Assembly (NCBI GenBank): GCA_002329365.1
Contig: DCUB01000024.1
Span: forward strand, 939-22,549
DNA: 21,611 nucleotides
Source of the DNA: Ruminococcaceae bacterium UBA1425
GTDB taxonomy: Bacteria; Bacillota; Clostridia; Oscillospirales; Acutalibacteraceae
Direction: 5' to 3'
Positions 7,877 through 14,703 of this stretch are shown here, piece by piece; position 1 is the first letter of the stretch, and each line of letters opens with the position of its first letter. The position numbers were made by a program, and so were the translations under genes. The notes under the pieces are model-generated. The model searched no databases. It worked only from the letters and a program-made list of their open reading frames with translations, and was not told the origin of the DNA.

Positions 7877-8440
7877 ATGTTTGTATACGCGGTCAAATCA
7901 TCAAGGCTGAAGCTAATAGCGCTTATTCTGCTTGTAGCCGCAGCCGTAATAGCGACGGTATATGTCTCAAGAAACGACACTCCTGCCGCGAACGACGGGG
8001 CAATAAGCCTTAAGGCGGGCAACGAACGCGAGCTCCTTGCTTTCTTTTCCCAGTTCGGCTGGAAGGTGGACGAAGAACCTGTCGAGGTGACGGAAATAAT
8101 AATTCCGAACGAGTTTGACGAGGTTTACGAGGCCTACAACGACATTCAGAAGAAGCAAAACCTTGACCTTAACCTTTACAGCGGCAAAAGGGTAAAGCGC
8201 TGGACCTACTCCGTAAAAAACTATCCGGGCTACGAGTCGAAGCCGAACTACATACAGGCAAACATACTTGTGTATGAGGGTATGGTTATAGGCGGAGACA
8301 TATGCTCGGTGGAGCTTAACGGCTTTATGCACGGCTTCGATTTTCCCGAAATACAGGAGTCGACGGAAGCGGTGACGGAAACAACGGCTTCAACAACGAC
8401 AACAACAACGGCGGCGGTAACGAACCTTAATACCCCATAA
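7877..8440 (+). CDS. DUF4830 domain membrane protein
   Basis: A 187-residue protein. A signal-anchor helix (about 12-30) is followed by the DUF4830 domain (about 45-155), recognisable from ERELLAFFSQFGWKVDEEPV, then YNDIQKKQNLDLNLYSGKRV, and VIGGDICSVELNGFMHGF. The tail from about 157 is Thr-rich, probably a disordered extracellular or cell-wall-spanning segment. The function of DUF4830 is unknown; it is common in Clostridia. The ATG has only a weak GGGCGG-like ribosome site. The reading frame ends inside the convergent tlpA gene, with a 14-base overlap of the two 3' ends and no terminator between them. Confidence 0.85.
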   Translation: MFVYAVKSSRLKLIALILLVAAAVIATVYVSRNDTPAANDGAISLKAGNERELLAFFSQFGWKVDEEPVEVTEIIIPNEFDEVYEAYNDIQKKQNLDLNLYSGKRVKRWTYSVKNYPGYESKPNYIQANILVYEGMVIGGDICSVELNGFMHGFDFPEIQESTEAVTETTASTTTTTTAAVTNLNTP

Positions 8441-8990
8441 GGCTCAGCAGAGTTTTTTCGTCAAGTGCGCCTATACGAGATTCGACAATACTTCCGTTTT
8501 CGTCAATGATATATGTGCGTGGGATGGAGTATGCTTCGTAAGCTTCCAAAGCCTGCTTATAGACGTCAAAGTAAATGGGAAAGGTGAAGCCTTTTTCTGC
8601 GATGAACGCAGCCGAGGTTGACACCTTTTCTCTCGCGTTGTCCGTCAGATTGACCATGACAAACTGAAACTCGTCGCCGTACCTGTCATATACCTTCTGA
8701 AAATCCGCCATTTCCAATATGCAGTAGCCGCACCACGTCGCCCAGAAGTTAAGCACTATTGGCTTGCCGTAAAGAGAGGAGAGCGTAAGCTCGTTTCCGT
8801 CAATATCCGTCATTGTGAAGTCGGGCGCGGGATTTTTGACGGTATCCTTTGATATTTCTGTCACATCCGTCGGTTCGCCGCTTTGCGAGCCGGCGGGATT
8901 TTCATATTTTTCGGCAAGGAAACGGTAGCCGTATCCGGCGCCTATAATCAGAACTGTGAGCAGAACAAACGTTATCAATACCTTTTTCAT
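8427..8990 (-). CDS. TlpA/ResA-type membrane-anchored thioredoxin-like protein
   Basis: A 187-residue protein with an N-terminal membrane anchor (about 4-23), a Ser/Glu-rich linker and a thioredoxin fold. FWATWCGYC gives the redox motif Cys87-x-x-Cys90, and IPRTYIIDENG carries the cis-Pro. Members reduce disulfides or haem-binding cysteines outside the membrane using electrons from CcdA. A longer frame begins at ATG 8999, but AAGG of the ribosome site abuts that codon, while ATG 8990 is nine bases from it, so 8990 is preferred. It starts 14 bases after ccdA ends. The 3' end overlaps the DUF4830 gene on the other strand. Confidence 0.9.
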   Translation of the reverse strand: MKKVLITFVLLTVLIIGAGYGYRFLAEKYENPAGSQSGEPTDVTEISKDTVKNPAPDFTMTDIDGNELTLSSLYGKPIVLNFWATWCGYCILEMADFQKVYDRYGDEFQFVMVNLTDNAREKVSTSAAFIAEKGFTFPIYFDVYKQALEAYEAYSIPRTYIIDENGSIVESRIGALDEKTLLSLMGY

Positions 8991-9003
8991 ACTTTTCATC
9001 CTT

Positions 9004-9672
9004 TCAGGTAACGGAATACAAAAGCCTGTTGAGAAGCCCTGTCATCATAAGTATTCCCACAACGACAAGAAGCGCTCCGCTGACGGTATTTATTATGCGG
9101 TAATGCTTTTTTATAAAGTCAAACGCCCTTTTCAGCCTGTCGATAAGCAGCGCGCTGACTAAAAACGGTATGCCTAAACCGAGCGAGTATACAAGCAGCA
9201 TGAGAGCGCCTTTCAGAGCGCTTGCCTGCTGTGAGGCGAGCATAAGGGCGGAGCCGAGAAACGTGCCGACGCAGGGCGTCCACCCGACGGAGAAAACGAT
9301 GCCGAAAAGCAGAGACGACAGGAAGCCGGGATTTTGCACATCTATATTAAGCCTGTGCATCCTGCTTAAAAAGCCTGCTTTGATAACGCCCATGTAGCAC
9401 AGGCCGAAAAACACGACAACAAGTCCCGTTACTATGTTTACGGCAGTCACATGCTCTCTCAGAAGACCGCCCACGGTTCCGGCAAAAACGCCGAGCGTAA
9501 CAAACATCAGAGTAAATCCCAGAACAAAACCGCCCGCGTTTATGGCTGCGCGCCATGTTTTTTTCTCCTGCGGACCTCCGGTAAAGTAGATGATGTAAAC
9601 CGGCAGCATCGGAAGCAGGCACGGCGAAATAAAAGTAATAATTCCCTCAAGAAATACAGTCAGATATATCAT
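9004..9672 (-). CDS. ccdA: CcdA-type thiol:disulfide transporter
   Basis: A 222-residue protein with six membrane helices. The paired cysteines of the family are present: ISPCLLPMLP (Cys18) in helix 1 and GWTPCVG (Cys134) in helix 4. CcdA/DsbD-beta proteins carry reducing equivalents from cytoplasmic thioredoxin to extracytoplasmic thiol proteins. The partner is clearly the TlpA-like gene directly downstream. No cytochrome c maturation gene is visible, so the pair probably serves general extracytoplasmic disulfide reduction. ATG 9672 has AAGGAG eight bases upstream. Confidence 0.92.
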   Translation of the reverse strand: MIYLTVFLEGIITFISPCLLPMLPVYIIYFTGGPQEKKTWRAAINAGGFVLGFTLMFVTLGVFAGTVGGLLREHVTAVNIVTGLVVVFFGLCYMGVIKAGFLSRMHRLNIDVQNPGFLSSLLFGIVFSVGWTPCVGTFLGSALMLASQQASALKGALMLLVYSLGLGIPFLVSALLIDRLKRAFDFIKKHYRIINTVSGALLVVVGILMMTGLLNRLLYSVT

Positions 9673-9708
9673 ATGCTTACTCCTTGTTCTGCGCAGCTTT
9701 ATACTTCG

Positions 9709-9737
9709 ATTATAATAGACTTTCGGGCAGAATGAAA
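9709..9737 (-). promoter_or_regulatory. Probable promoter of the ccdA-tlpA operon
   Basis: On the minus strand a perfect TATAAT lies at 9714-9709, about 37 bases before the ccdA start. The matching -35 (TTTCAT at 9737-9732, 17-base spacer) is poor. Confidence 0.4.
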
Positions 9738-9798
9738 GAATTTATGTTAATAAATATTTAAATTTTTTAAAAACGCGCCGATTTTTTAAAAAATGCCC

Positions 9799-9827
9799 TT
9801 GATTTTTATGAAGCTATCATGTATAAT
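9799..9827 (+). promoter_or_regulatory. Promoter of tRNA-Val
   Basis: TTGATT (9799-9804), a 17-base spacer and TATAAT (9822-9827) lie 35 bases before the tRNA 5' end. Confidence 0.8.
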
Positions 9828-9861
9828 ACCACTTGCCGTTGAAACACGGCTATATGCGTGC

Positions 9862-9937
9862 GGACGTTTAGCTCAGCTGGTAGAGCATTCGCTTGACGTG
9901 CGAAGGGTCAGCGGTTCAAGTCCGTTAACGTCCACCA
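9862..9937 (+). tRNA. tRNA-Val(GAC)
   Basis: A complete 76-base cloverleaf: acceptor stem ggacgtt (9862-9868) with aacgtcc (9927-9933), D arm with gctc/gagc, anticodon stem ttcgc (9888-9892) with gcgaa (9900-9904), loop ttgacgt with anticodon GAC at 9895-9897, T arm with loop ttcaagt, discriminator A9934 and encoded CCA 9935-9937. The final 9 bases belong to a direct repeat found again at 10792. Confidence 0.95.
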
Positions 9938-9982
9938 TTTAAAAAGCCTTGAAAACGTTGATATACAACGCTTTCGGGGCTT
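9929..9982 (+). repeat. Direct repeat copy 1 (tRNA 3' end plus terminator; attL-like)
   Basis: 54 bases, from the last 9 bases of the tRNA (cgtccacca) through the whole terminator stem, are identical to 10792-10845. Such a duplication is what site-specific integration at a tRNA 3' end leaves. The copy adjoining the intact tRNA would be attL. Confidence 0.85.
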
Positions 9983-9991
9983 ATTCTTTTT
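9944..9991 (+). terminator. tRNA-Val terminator
   Basis: A 17-pair stem with one mismatch and two G-U pairs (9944-9960 with 9966-9982, loop atata) is followed by a T-rich run interrupted by A and C. The T-tract here is poorer than that behind the second copy at 10844-10849. Confidence 0.8.
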
Positions 9992-10085
9992 CCTTTTCTC
10001 CGTAAGTTACGTTTATGTAACTATGTTATCTCTGTTTAATAATGTTGTTAACATTTTTGTTACTTAATATTTATTATAAATTATT

Positions 10086-10114
10086 TTGCATTTTCGTTAC
10101 AAGCGATACATAAT
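10086..10114 (+). promoter_or_regulatory. Probable promoter of the zinc-ribbon gene
   Basis: TTGCAT (10086-10091), a 17-base spacer and CATAAT (10109-10114) lie 65 bases before the start codon, inside the putative cassette. Confidence 0.5.
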
Positions 10115-10179
10115 GTGTACAAGCAAATTAATATGGTGCAAAGTGGAGTTTAAGGACATAATAGAAAGGATGTAAAGAG

Positions 10180-10761
10180 ATGTATTGTACAAAGTGCGGA
10201 ACTAAAGTGTCGGATGGCGCAAACAATTGTCCTGAATGCGGGGAGAGGCTGACAGCGAACGTTGCCTTACAACCCGTGCGCCCTAAGAAAAAAAAGAAAA
10301 AAGCTTTAATAATCAGTTTTGGAATCATCGTCCTGTTAATTATCGTAGCGGCACTGAACGGCGGTGATGAAACACCCGCCAAAGACACTACTGCAACTAC
10401 TGCGCAGACAACCGAAGATGATTTATACTACGAAAGGACTATTGAAACATCAACTACATCCGCACTTGTCACGACTACGGAAAAAGAAACTATGACAAAG
10501 GCTACAACCACAAGTCCCACAACTACTAAACCCACTACGACAACAACGACTGAAGCTACTACAACGAAGAAACCCACGACCACAACCACAACTACTACAA
10601 CTGTTTATCGCTCTGGTGTGACTGTATATGTTTCTGCTGGCGGCAGCGGAAAACGCTACCACACGGTAACTTCATGCAACGGTAAAGAGTATGTTCCCAT
10701 AGATAAAGCTGAAGCAATGGACAGAGGTTACACTCCTTGTGAAAAATGTGCTGGCGGTTAA
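10180..10761 (+). CDS. Zinc-ribbon, single-TM, Thr-rich protein with C-terminal Cys/His motif
   Basis: A 193-residue protein in four parts. An N-terminal zinc ribbon has Cys3-x2-Cys6 and Cys17-x2-Cys20. A lysine run (KKKKKK) leads into one membrane helix (about 38-55). A long Thr-rich linker (about 65-145) follows. The C-terminal domain has YHTVTSC, then AMDRGYTPCEKC. This last motif (H-x4-C, then GYxPCxxC) resembles small metal-binding modules found at the ends of some bacterial secreted nucleases and surface proteins. The lysines suggest the ribbon stays in the cytoplasm and the Thr-rich linker projects the C-terminal module outside. Function is unknown. The ATG is preceded by AAAGG/AAAGAG. 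It is the only gene between the 54-base repeats. Confidence 0.8.
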   Translation: MYCTKCGTKVSDGANNCPECGERLTANVALQPVRPKKKKKKALIISFGIIVLLIIVAALNGGDETPAKDTTATTAQTTEDDLYYERTIETSTTSALVTTTEKETMTKATTTSPTTTKPTTTTTTEATTTKKPTTTTTTTTTVYRSGVTVYVSAGGSGKRYHTVTSCNGKEYVPIDKAEAMDRGYTPCEKCAGG

Positions 10762-10791
10762 TGAGATTATTTGACCCCATGCCAAAGAAAT

Positions 10792-10845
10792 CGTCCACCA
10801 TTTAAAAAGCCTTGAAAACGTTGATATACAACGCTTTCGGGGCTT
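10792..10845 (+). repeat. Direct repeat copy 2 (attR-like)
   Basis: An exact second copy of 9929-9982, but with only the last 9 tRNA bases and no tRNA body. It keeps the full terminator stem. This is the expected shape of attR after integration into the tRNA 3' end. Confidence 0.85.
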
Positions 10846-10849
10846 TTTT
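10807..10849 (+). terminator. Terminator in repeat copy 2
   Basis: The same 17-pair stem as behind the tRNA, here followed by six uninterrupted T (10844-10849). It would end transcription of the zinc-ribbon gene and is probably the original tRNA terminator. Confidence 0.8.
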
Positions 10850-10916
10850 CTGTCTGCATGTGTTCAATATGCCCGTGTCGAAAATTCATATTTATGGGAA
10901 AAAGTGTATTCCTTGC

Positions 10917-10945
10917 TTGAATTGAAATTATACGCATGATATAAT
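10917..10945 (+). promoter_or_regulatory. Promoter of the GH31 gene
   Basis: TTGAAT (10917-10922), 17 bases, TATAAT (10940-10945) with TGA immediately before the -10. A short hairpin (ccgcaa/ttgcgg, about 10950-10966) follows in the leader. Confidence 0.8.
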
Positions 10946-10994
10946 GTTACCGCAACGCTTTTGCGGAAAAACATTAAAATAGGGGAGCGCAAAT

Positions 10995-12695
10995 ATGATA
11001 GGTACAATCTTTTCGTGCATCAAGTCGTTTTTTGTTTCCTTAGTGATTCTCCTTTCGTCAACGCTCGGTCTTTCAGGCTCTTTTGACAGGGCGGACCCAA
11101 GCCTTAAACCACCCGAATGGCCCGTATGGGTTCACGACCACTGGGTGTGGGAAAACTCCGGCACGCAGGTTACGGCAAAGGCGCTTGTAGACGGCTATCT
11201 TGAAAGAGATATCCCCGTCGGCGCGATAATAATTGACCGTCCGTGGGCGACCGATTCAAACACCTTCATTCCCGACCCCGGGCTTTACCCCGACCTCGGC
11301 GAGCAGGTTGACATGTACCACGAGATGAACATAAGGGTAATAATCTGGGCGACAAGCATTGTGAACGAAACGGCTTCAAACTATCAGGAGGGTAAAGAAA
11401 AGGGTTATTTCCTCAGCAACGGCAAAGCCGTCAAATGGTGGGGAGGCAAGGGCGCCCTTATCGATTATACAAACCCTGAGGCTGTCGAGTGGTGGCACAG
11501 GCAGATGGACAACATCCTCGACATGGGAATCGACGGCTGGAAGGTTGACGGCACAGACCCGTGCGTTATGCTGCTAATGCCCGCTGTCGGCTACGGCGAC
11601 AAGTTCGTCACATGGGCCGAATACAGGGAGCAGGTTTACAACGACTTTTATGAATACACGCGCTCAAGGCTCGGAAAGGGCCGTGTTATATCAGCACGTC
11701 CCGTCGACGACCAGCTTTTCAGAATAGGCATCCCTCTGCTATTTGCGGACAGGGACAACAATTTCGCCGGCTGGGTCGGCGACAACGACAACGACTGGGC
11801 TGGCTTAAGGCACGCGCTAAACAACATGTTTACGTCGTCGCTTTATAACTTTGTCAGCTACGGCTCCGATATCGGCGGCTTCAGGTCTGACGGAGTGCAA
11901 TACAAGGATGTTTTCGTAAGGTGGGCGCAGCTCGGAGCGTTTTGCCCCGTTATGGAAAACGGCGGCGGCGGAGAACACCGCCCGTGGATGTTTGACGGGG
12001 AAACAGTAGACATTTACAGAAAATATGTACTCCTGCACAACGAGCTTATACCCTATATTTACAGCCAGGCGGCCTACTCCTACGAGATTAATGAGCCTAC
12101 AATGCGCCCGCAGGCGGGAAAATACGAGTACCTTTTGGGCGACGATATACTTGTGGCGCCGTTCTACGAGGAGGGCAGCGTGCGCAAGGTGGTGTTCCCA
12201 AAGGGCGAGTGGATATATATGCTCGACGAGTCAAAGGTTTATAAAAAGGGAACGGAAAAGCTTAATTTCTGTCTTGACGAGTTTCCGGTATTCATCCGCA
12301 AGGGCGCTATAATTCCGATGAACGTCGTCGGCGACGATTCAGGTCACGGAACGGAGCTTTCCGCCGACTATACTACCGTGGCTGTCTACCCGAAAAACGG
12401 CGAAAAGAAATCCGGGCTTTACGAGGAGGGCAAGGACGGCTCGATGATTTCGTACACAAAGGACGACGATTCATTAACGCTGAAATGCACCGCGTCAGAC
12501 AGATCGATGCTGTTCAGGGTTTACGGCGAGCCAGCGCCGGAGTACGTCAGCGGTGGCAACGGTACGGCTCTTTCACGGGCAAACTCAATGGCAGAGCTTA
12601 CAACCATGCAGTCGGGCTTCTTCACCGAGGGCGGCATCACATGGATTGCGGTAAAAGACGTAACAGCCGGAGCGGAAGTTAACATCAGCTATTGA
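10995..12695 (+). CDS. Glycoside hydrolase family 31 enzyme, secreted or anchored
   Basis: A 566-residue protein. A hydrophobic signal or anchor (about 9-28) is followed almost at once by the GH31 TIM barrel. GIDGWKVDGTDP contains the expected nucleophile Asp185, GWVGDNDNDWAGL the expected acid/base Asp263, and YGSDIGGF is a conserved substrate-site loop. The C-terminal part (from about 380) is the beta-sandwich. The usual N-terminal beta-sandwich of GH31, some 150-250 residues, is absent, which is unusual. Family members act on alpha-glucosides, alpha-xylosides and related sugars; specificity cannot be fixed from this sequence. ATG 10995 has AGGGGAG seven bases upstream. It is a single-gene unit with its own promoter and terminator. 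Confidence 0.9.
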   Translation: MIGTIFSCIKSFFVSLVILLSSTLGLSGSFDRADPSLKPPEWPVWVHDHWVWENSGTQVTAKALVDGYLERDIPVGAIIIDRPWATDSNTFIPDPGLYPDLGEQVDMYHEMNIRVIIWATSIVNETASNYQEGKEKGYFLSNGKAVKWWGGKGALIDYTNPEAVEWWHRQMDNILDMGIDGWKVDGTDPCVMLLMPAVGYGDKFVTWAEYREQVYNDFYEYTRSRLGKGRVISARPVDDQLFRIGIPLLFADRDNNFAGWVGDNDNDWAGLRHALNNMFTSSLYNFVSYGSDIGGFRSDGVQYKDVFVRWAQLGAFCPVMENGGGGEHRPWMFDGETVDIYRKYVLLHNELIPYIYSQAAYSYEINEPTMRPQAGKYEYLLGDDILVAPFYEEGSVRKVVFPKGEWIYMLDESKVYKKGTEKLNFCLDEFPVFIRKGAIIPMNVVGDDSGHGTELSADYTTVAVYPKNGEKKSGLYEEGKDGSMISYTKDDDSLTLKCTASDRSMLFRVYGEPAPEYVSGGNGTALSRANSMAELTTMQSGFFTEGGITWIAVKDVTAGAEVNISY

Positions 12696-12722
12696 CGAAA
12701 ATTAAGAACAACGAATAAATAT

Positions 12723-12760
12723 ACCCCGAAGGTGTTATTATATAACGCTTTCGGGGTTTT
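12723..12760 (+). terminator. Terminator of the GH31 gene
   Basis: A 15-pair stem with two G-U pairs (12723-12737 with 12743-12757), a 5-base loop, then TTTT. The right arm aacgctttcgggg is the same string as in the tRNA-Val terminator. Confidence 0.85.
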
Positions 12761-12904
12761 CCCTTACATCCCGCATTCACGCAGTTGTGAAACAAATGTC
12801 CGTAGGGGCTCCTTGACCGTTCCTAAATTCAAGCGTTGATACAGACAATTTTTTCTCAATATATGAGCGAAAATGTCAAGGAAGTGCAATAATTATTCAC
12901 TCTG

Positions 12905-12971
12905 TTAAAAAAGATTCTTCGCTTCGCTTAAAAAGATTCTTCGCTTCGCTTAAAAAGATTCTTCGCTTCGC
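12905..12971 (+). repeat. Three tandem 22-23-base repeats
   Basis: The units at 12905-12927, 12928-12949 and 12950-12971 share the core aaaaagattcttcgcttcgc. The first has one extra A; the other two are identical. There are no spacers, so this is not a CRISPR array. The third unit runs directly into an inverted repeat. Confidence 0.9.
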
Positions 12972-13029
12972 TCAGAATGACAGACGCTGTCCCCATGTCA
13001 TCCTGAGGCGCAACGCGCCGAAGGATCTT
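12952..13029. repeat. Imperfect inverted repeat (interspersed-repeat type)
   Basis: The left arm (aagattcttcg... ending tcagaatgaca, 12955-12982) and right arm (tgtcatcctga... ending aaggatctt, 12996-13029) pair imperfectly around a 13-base loop. Strings of this kind (cattctgag ... gaagaatctt) are, as I recall, frequent interspersed intergenic repeats in gut Firmicutes and other bacteria. The tandem units appear to be stuttered copies of its left arm. Confidence 0.7.
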
Positions 13030-13177
13030 ACGATAGAAAGTATTTGACAGCCTGCACAAAATAATAGACCACTGTATGCATAATAGATTAATCGTTTATT
13101 TCCGGCTTCGGTCGCACACGCAGGTGCGCCCCCACTGTATAACCACATAATGCACAAATATTCAGCTCAAACTCCGC

Positions 13178-13206
13178 TTGCCGCGCGGCGAAAAGAATGA
13201 TATAAT
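13178..13206 (+). promoter_or_regulatory. Promoter of malQ
   Basis: TTGCCG (13178-13183), a 17-base spacer and TATAAT (13201-13206). Transcription would begin near 13213, which rules out a translation start at the TTG of the -35 box. Confidence 0.75.
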
Positions 13207-13234
13207 ACATGTAATTTTTAATGGGGATGGTTAT

Positions 13235-14671
13235 GTGAACAGAAAAAGCGGTGTGCTTATGCACATCTCAACGCTTGACGGCTCGTATTCCTGCGGAAGC
13301 TTCGGCGAGGAAGCAAAAAAGTTTGTCGATTTCCTCCGCGACTGCGGCTTTTCATACTGGCAGGTGCTGCCCTTTTGCATGGTGGACGAGTGCAACTCAC
13401 CGTACAAATCCTATTCGACCTTCGGCGGTAACCCTTACTTTGTCGACCTCCCGACGCTGTTTAAAAAGGGACTCATCACAAAGGAAGAGCTTGACTCACA
13501 AAGGCAGCAGACGCCGTATAGCTGCGAGTTCGTAAGGCTTTACCACACGCGGTACGATGTGCTTAAAAAGGCTTCCGAAAGAGTAAGCGAAAGCGACAGG
13601 GCGGCTGTTGAGGCGTTTATCGAAAGCGACAGTTACCTTTATGACTTCTGCGTTTTCATGAGCCGCAAGAACGCAAACGGAGAGCGTCCGTGGTACGAAT
13701 GGACGGTTGACGAAATCAACGAAGACGTGCTGTTCATGTGGAAGTTTATACAGTATGAGTTTTTTACGCAGTGGGCGGAAATTAAAAAATACGCGAACGA
13801 AAACGGCGTTAAAATAATCGGCGACATCCCGATATATGTCGCGCTCGACAGCTGCGACGTGTGGAGCAACCGCCGCCTTTTCTGCATCGACGGCGACAAT
13901 AAGCCTACATGCGTCGCCGGTGTGCCGCCCGACTATTTTGCCGCCGACGGTCAGCTCTGGGGCAACCCGCTTTATAACTGGGACGAGATGAAAAAGGACG
14001 GCTACAGGTGGTGGCGCGACAGGCTGAGCCACACGCTCCGTCTGTTTGACGGCGTGCGCATAGACCATTTCAGGGGCATCGAGTCCTACTGGGCTGTTCC
14101 GGGCGGCGCAAAGACTGCGCGCGAGGGAAGCTGGAAAAAGGGGCCGGGCATGGAGCTTGTAAACGCGCTTTCGGAGGTCGCGGGCGACAGGCTGATTATA
14201 GCCGAGGACCTCGGCGACATCACAAAGGAAGTAGCGGAGCTTGTAAATAAGAGCGGCTTCCCCGGAATGAGGGTTTTCCAGTTCGCGTTCCTTTCGGACA
14301 GCGACAATCCCCACCTCCCCCACAATTATATAAACAACTGCGTCGCATATACGGGAACGCACGACAACAACACGCTGCTCGGCTATCTTTGGGAAATGGA
14401 CGGCAACACTCGGCGCAGGATGCTGCGCTACTGCGGCTATGAAAGCGACGACTGGACGGGCGGCTGCGGCGCCGTTATAAGGTCGGTTTTCGCGTCCCCG
14501 GCAGGTCTTGTCATATTTCCTGTTCAGGATTTGCTCGGCTACGGCTCCGATACACGACTGAATATCCCCGGCAAGGCGGACGGAAACTGGCAGTACAGGG
14601 TAACGGACGAGCAGCTTAAAAGCATCGACAGGTTTAAGTACCGCGAGCTTAACAGCCTTTATAAACGATAA
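13235..14671 (+). CDS. malQ: 4-alpha-glucanotransferase (GH77, amylomaltase)
   Basis: A 478-residue cytoplasmic enzyme that transfers alpha-1,4-glucan segments between maltodextrins and releases glucose. The start is GTG 13235 with GGGGATGG just upstream: the protein then begins MNRKSGVLMHIS, aligned with the family's usual start. The longer open frame from TTG 13178 runs through the promoter. GH77 motifs are complete: VRIDHFRG with nucleophile Asp277, AEDLGD with acid/base Glu324 and GTHDNNT with Asp377. The length is that of bacterial amylomaltases without the plant-type insertions. An FAD oxidoreductase gene follows 32 bases later, probably on the same transcript. Confidence 0.95.
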   Translation: MNRKSGVLMHISTLDGSYSCGSFGEEAKKFVDFLRDCGFSYWQVLPFCMVDECNSPYKSYSTFGGNPYFVDLPTLFKKGLITKEELDSQRQQTPYSCEFVRLYHTRYDVLKKASERVSESDRAAVEAFIESDSYLYDFCVFMSRKNANGERPWYEWTVDEINEDVLFMWKFIQYEFFTQWAEIKKYANENGVKIIGDIPIYVALDSCDVWSNRRLFCIDGDNKPTCVAGVPPDYFAADGQLWGNPLYNWDEMKKDGYRWWRDRLSHTLRLFDGVRIDHFRGIESYWAVPGGAKTAREGSWKKGPGMELVNALSEVAGDRLIIAEDLGDITKEVAELVNKSGFPGMRVFQFAFLSDSDNPHLPHNYINNCVAYTGTHDNNTLLGYLWEMDGNTRRRMLRYCGYESDDWTGGCGAVIRSVFASPAGLVIFPVQDLLGYGSDTRLNIPGKADGNWQYRVTDEQLKSIDRFKYRELNSLYKR

Positions 14672-14703
14672 AGCTTAGCAATTTGCGCAAAGCGGAGGAA
14701 TTT

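Larger units (their letters stand above)
9983..10845. mobile_element. Putative 863-base cassette inserted at tRNA-Val
   Basis: The unit lies between two exact 54-base repeats and carries one gene and an AT-rich leader. There is no integrase, so if it is mobile it needs a recombinase in trans, or it is the remnant of a larger island that lost its interior. An alternative is a past tandem tRNA duplication in which most of the second tRNA was deleted. Confidence 0.5.
12761..13177. other. Gene-free interval with repeats
   Basis: No gene is seen between GH31 and the malQ promoter. The interval holds an 8-base inverted pair (tccttgac 12810-12817, gtcaagga 12875-12882), the tandem repeats and inverted repeat at 12905-13029, and the 9-base string ccactgtat at 13069-13077 and 13132-13140. 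Confidence 0.6.

Noticed and set aside
12905..12971. Tandem repeats considered as a CRISPR array
   Set aside because: The units abut one another with no spacers, and no cas genes are in the window.
13069..13140. ccactgtat at 13069 and 13132 as a target-site duplication
   Set aside because: The 54 bases between them show no transposon ends; a 9-base repeat in AT-rich spacer DNA may be chance.
13496..14362. 288-codon minus-strand frame inside malQ
   Set aside because: It is antisense to a gene with complete GH77 motifs, and its length follows from the codon bias of the sense gene; there is no ribosome site or recognisable domain.
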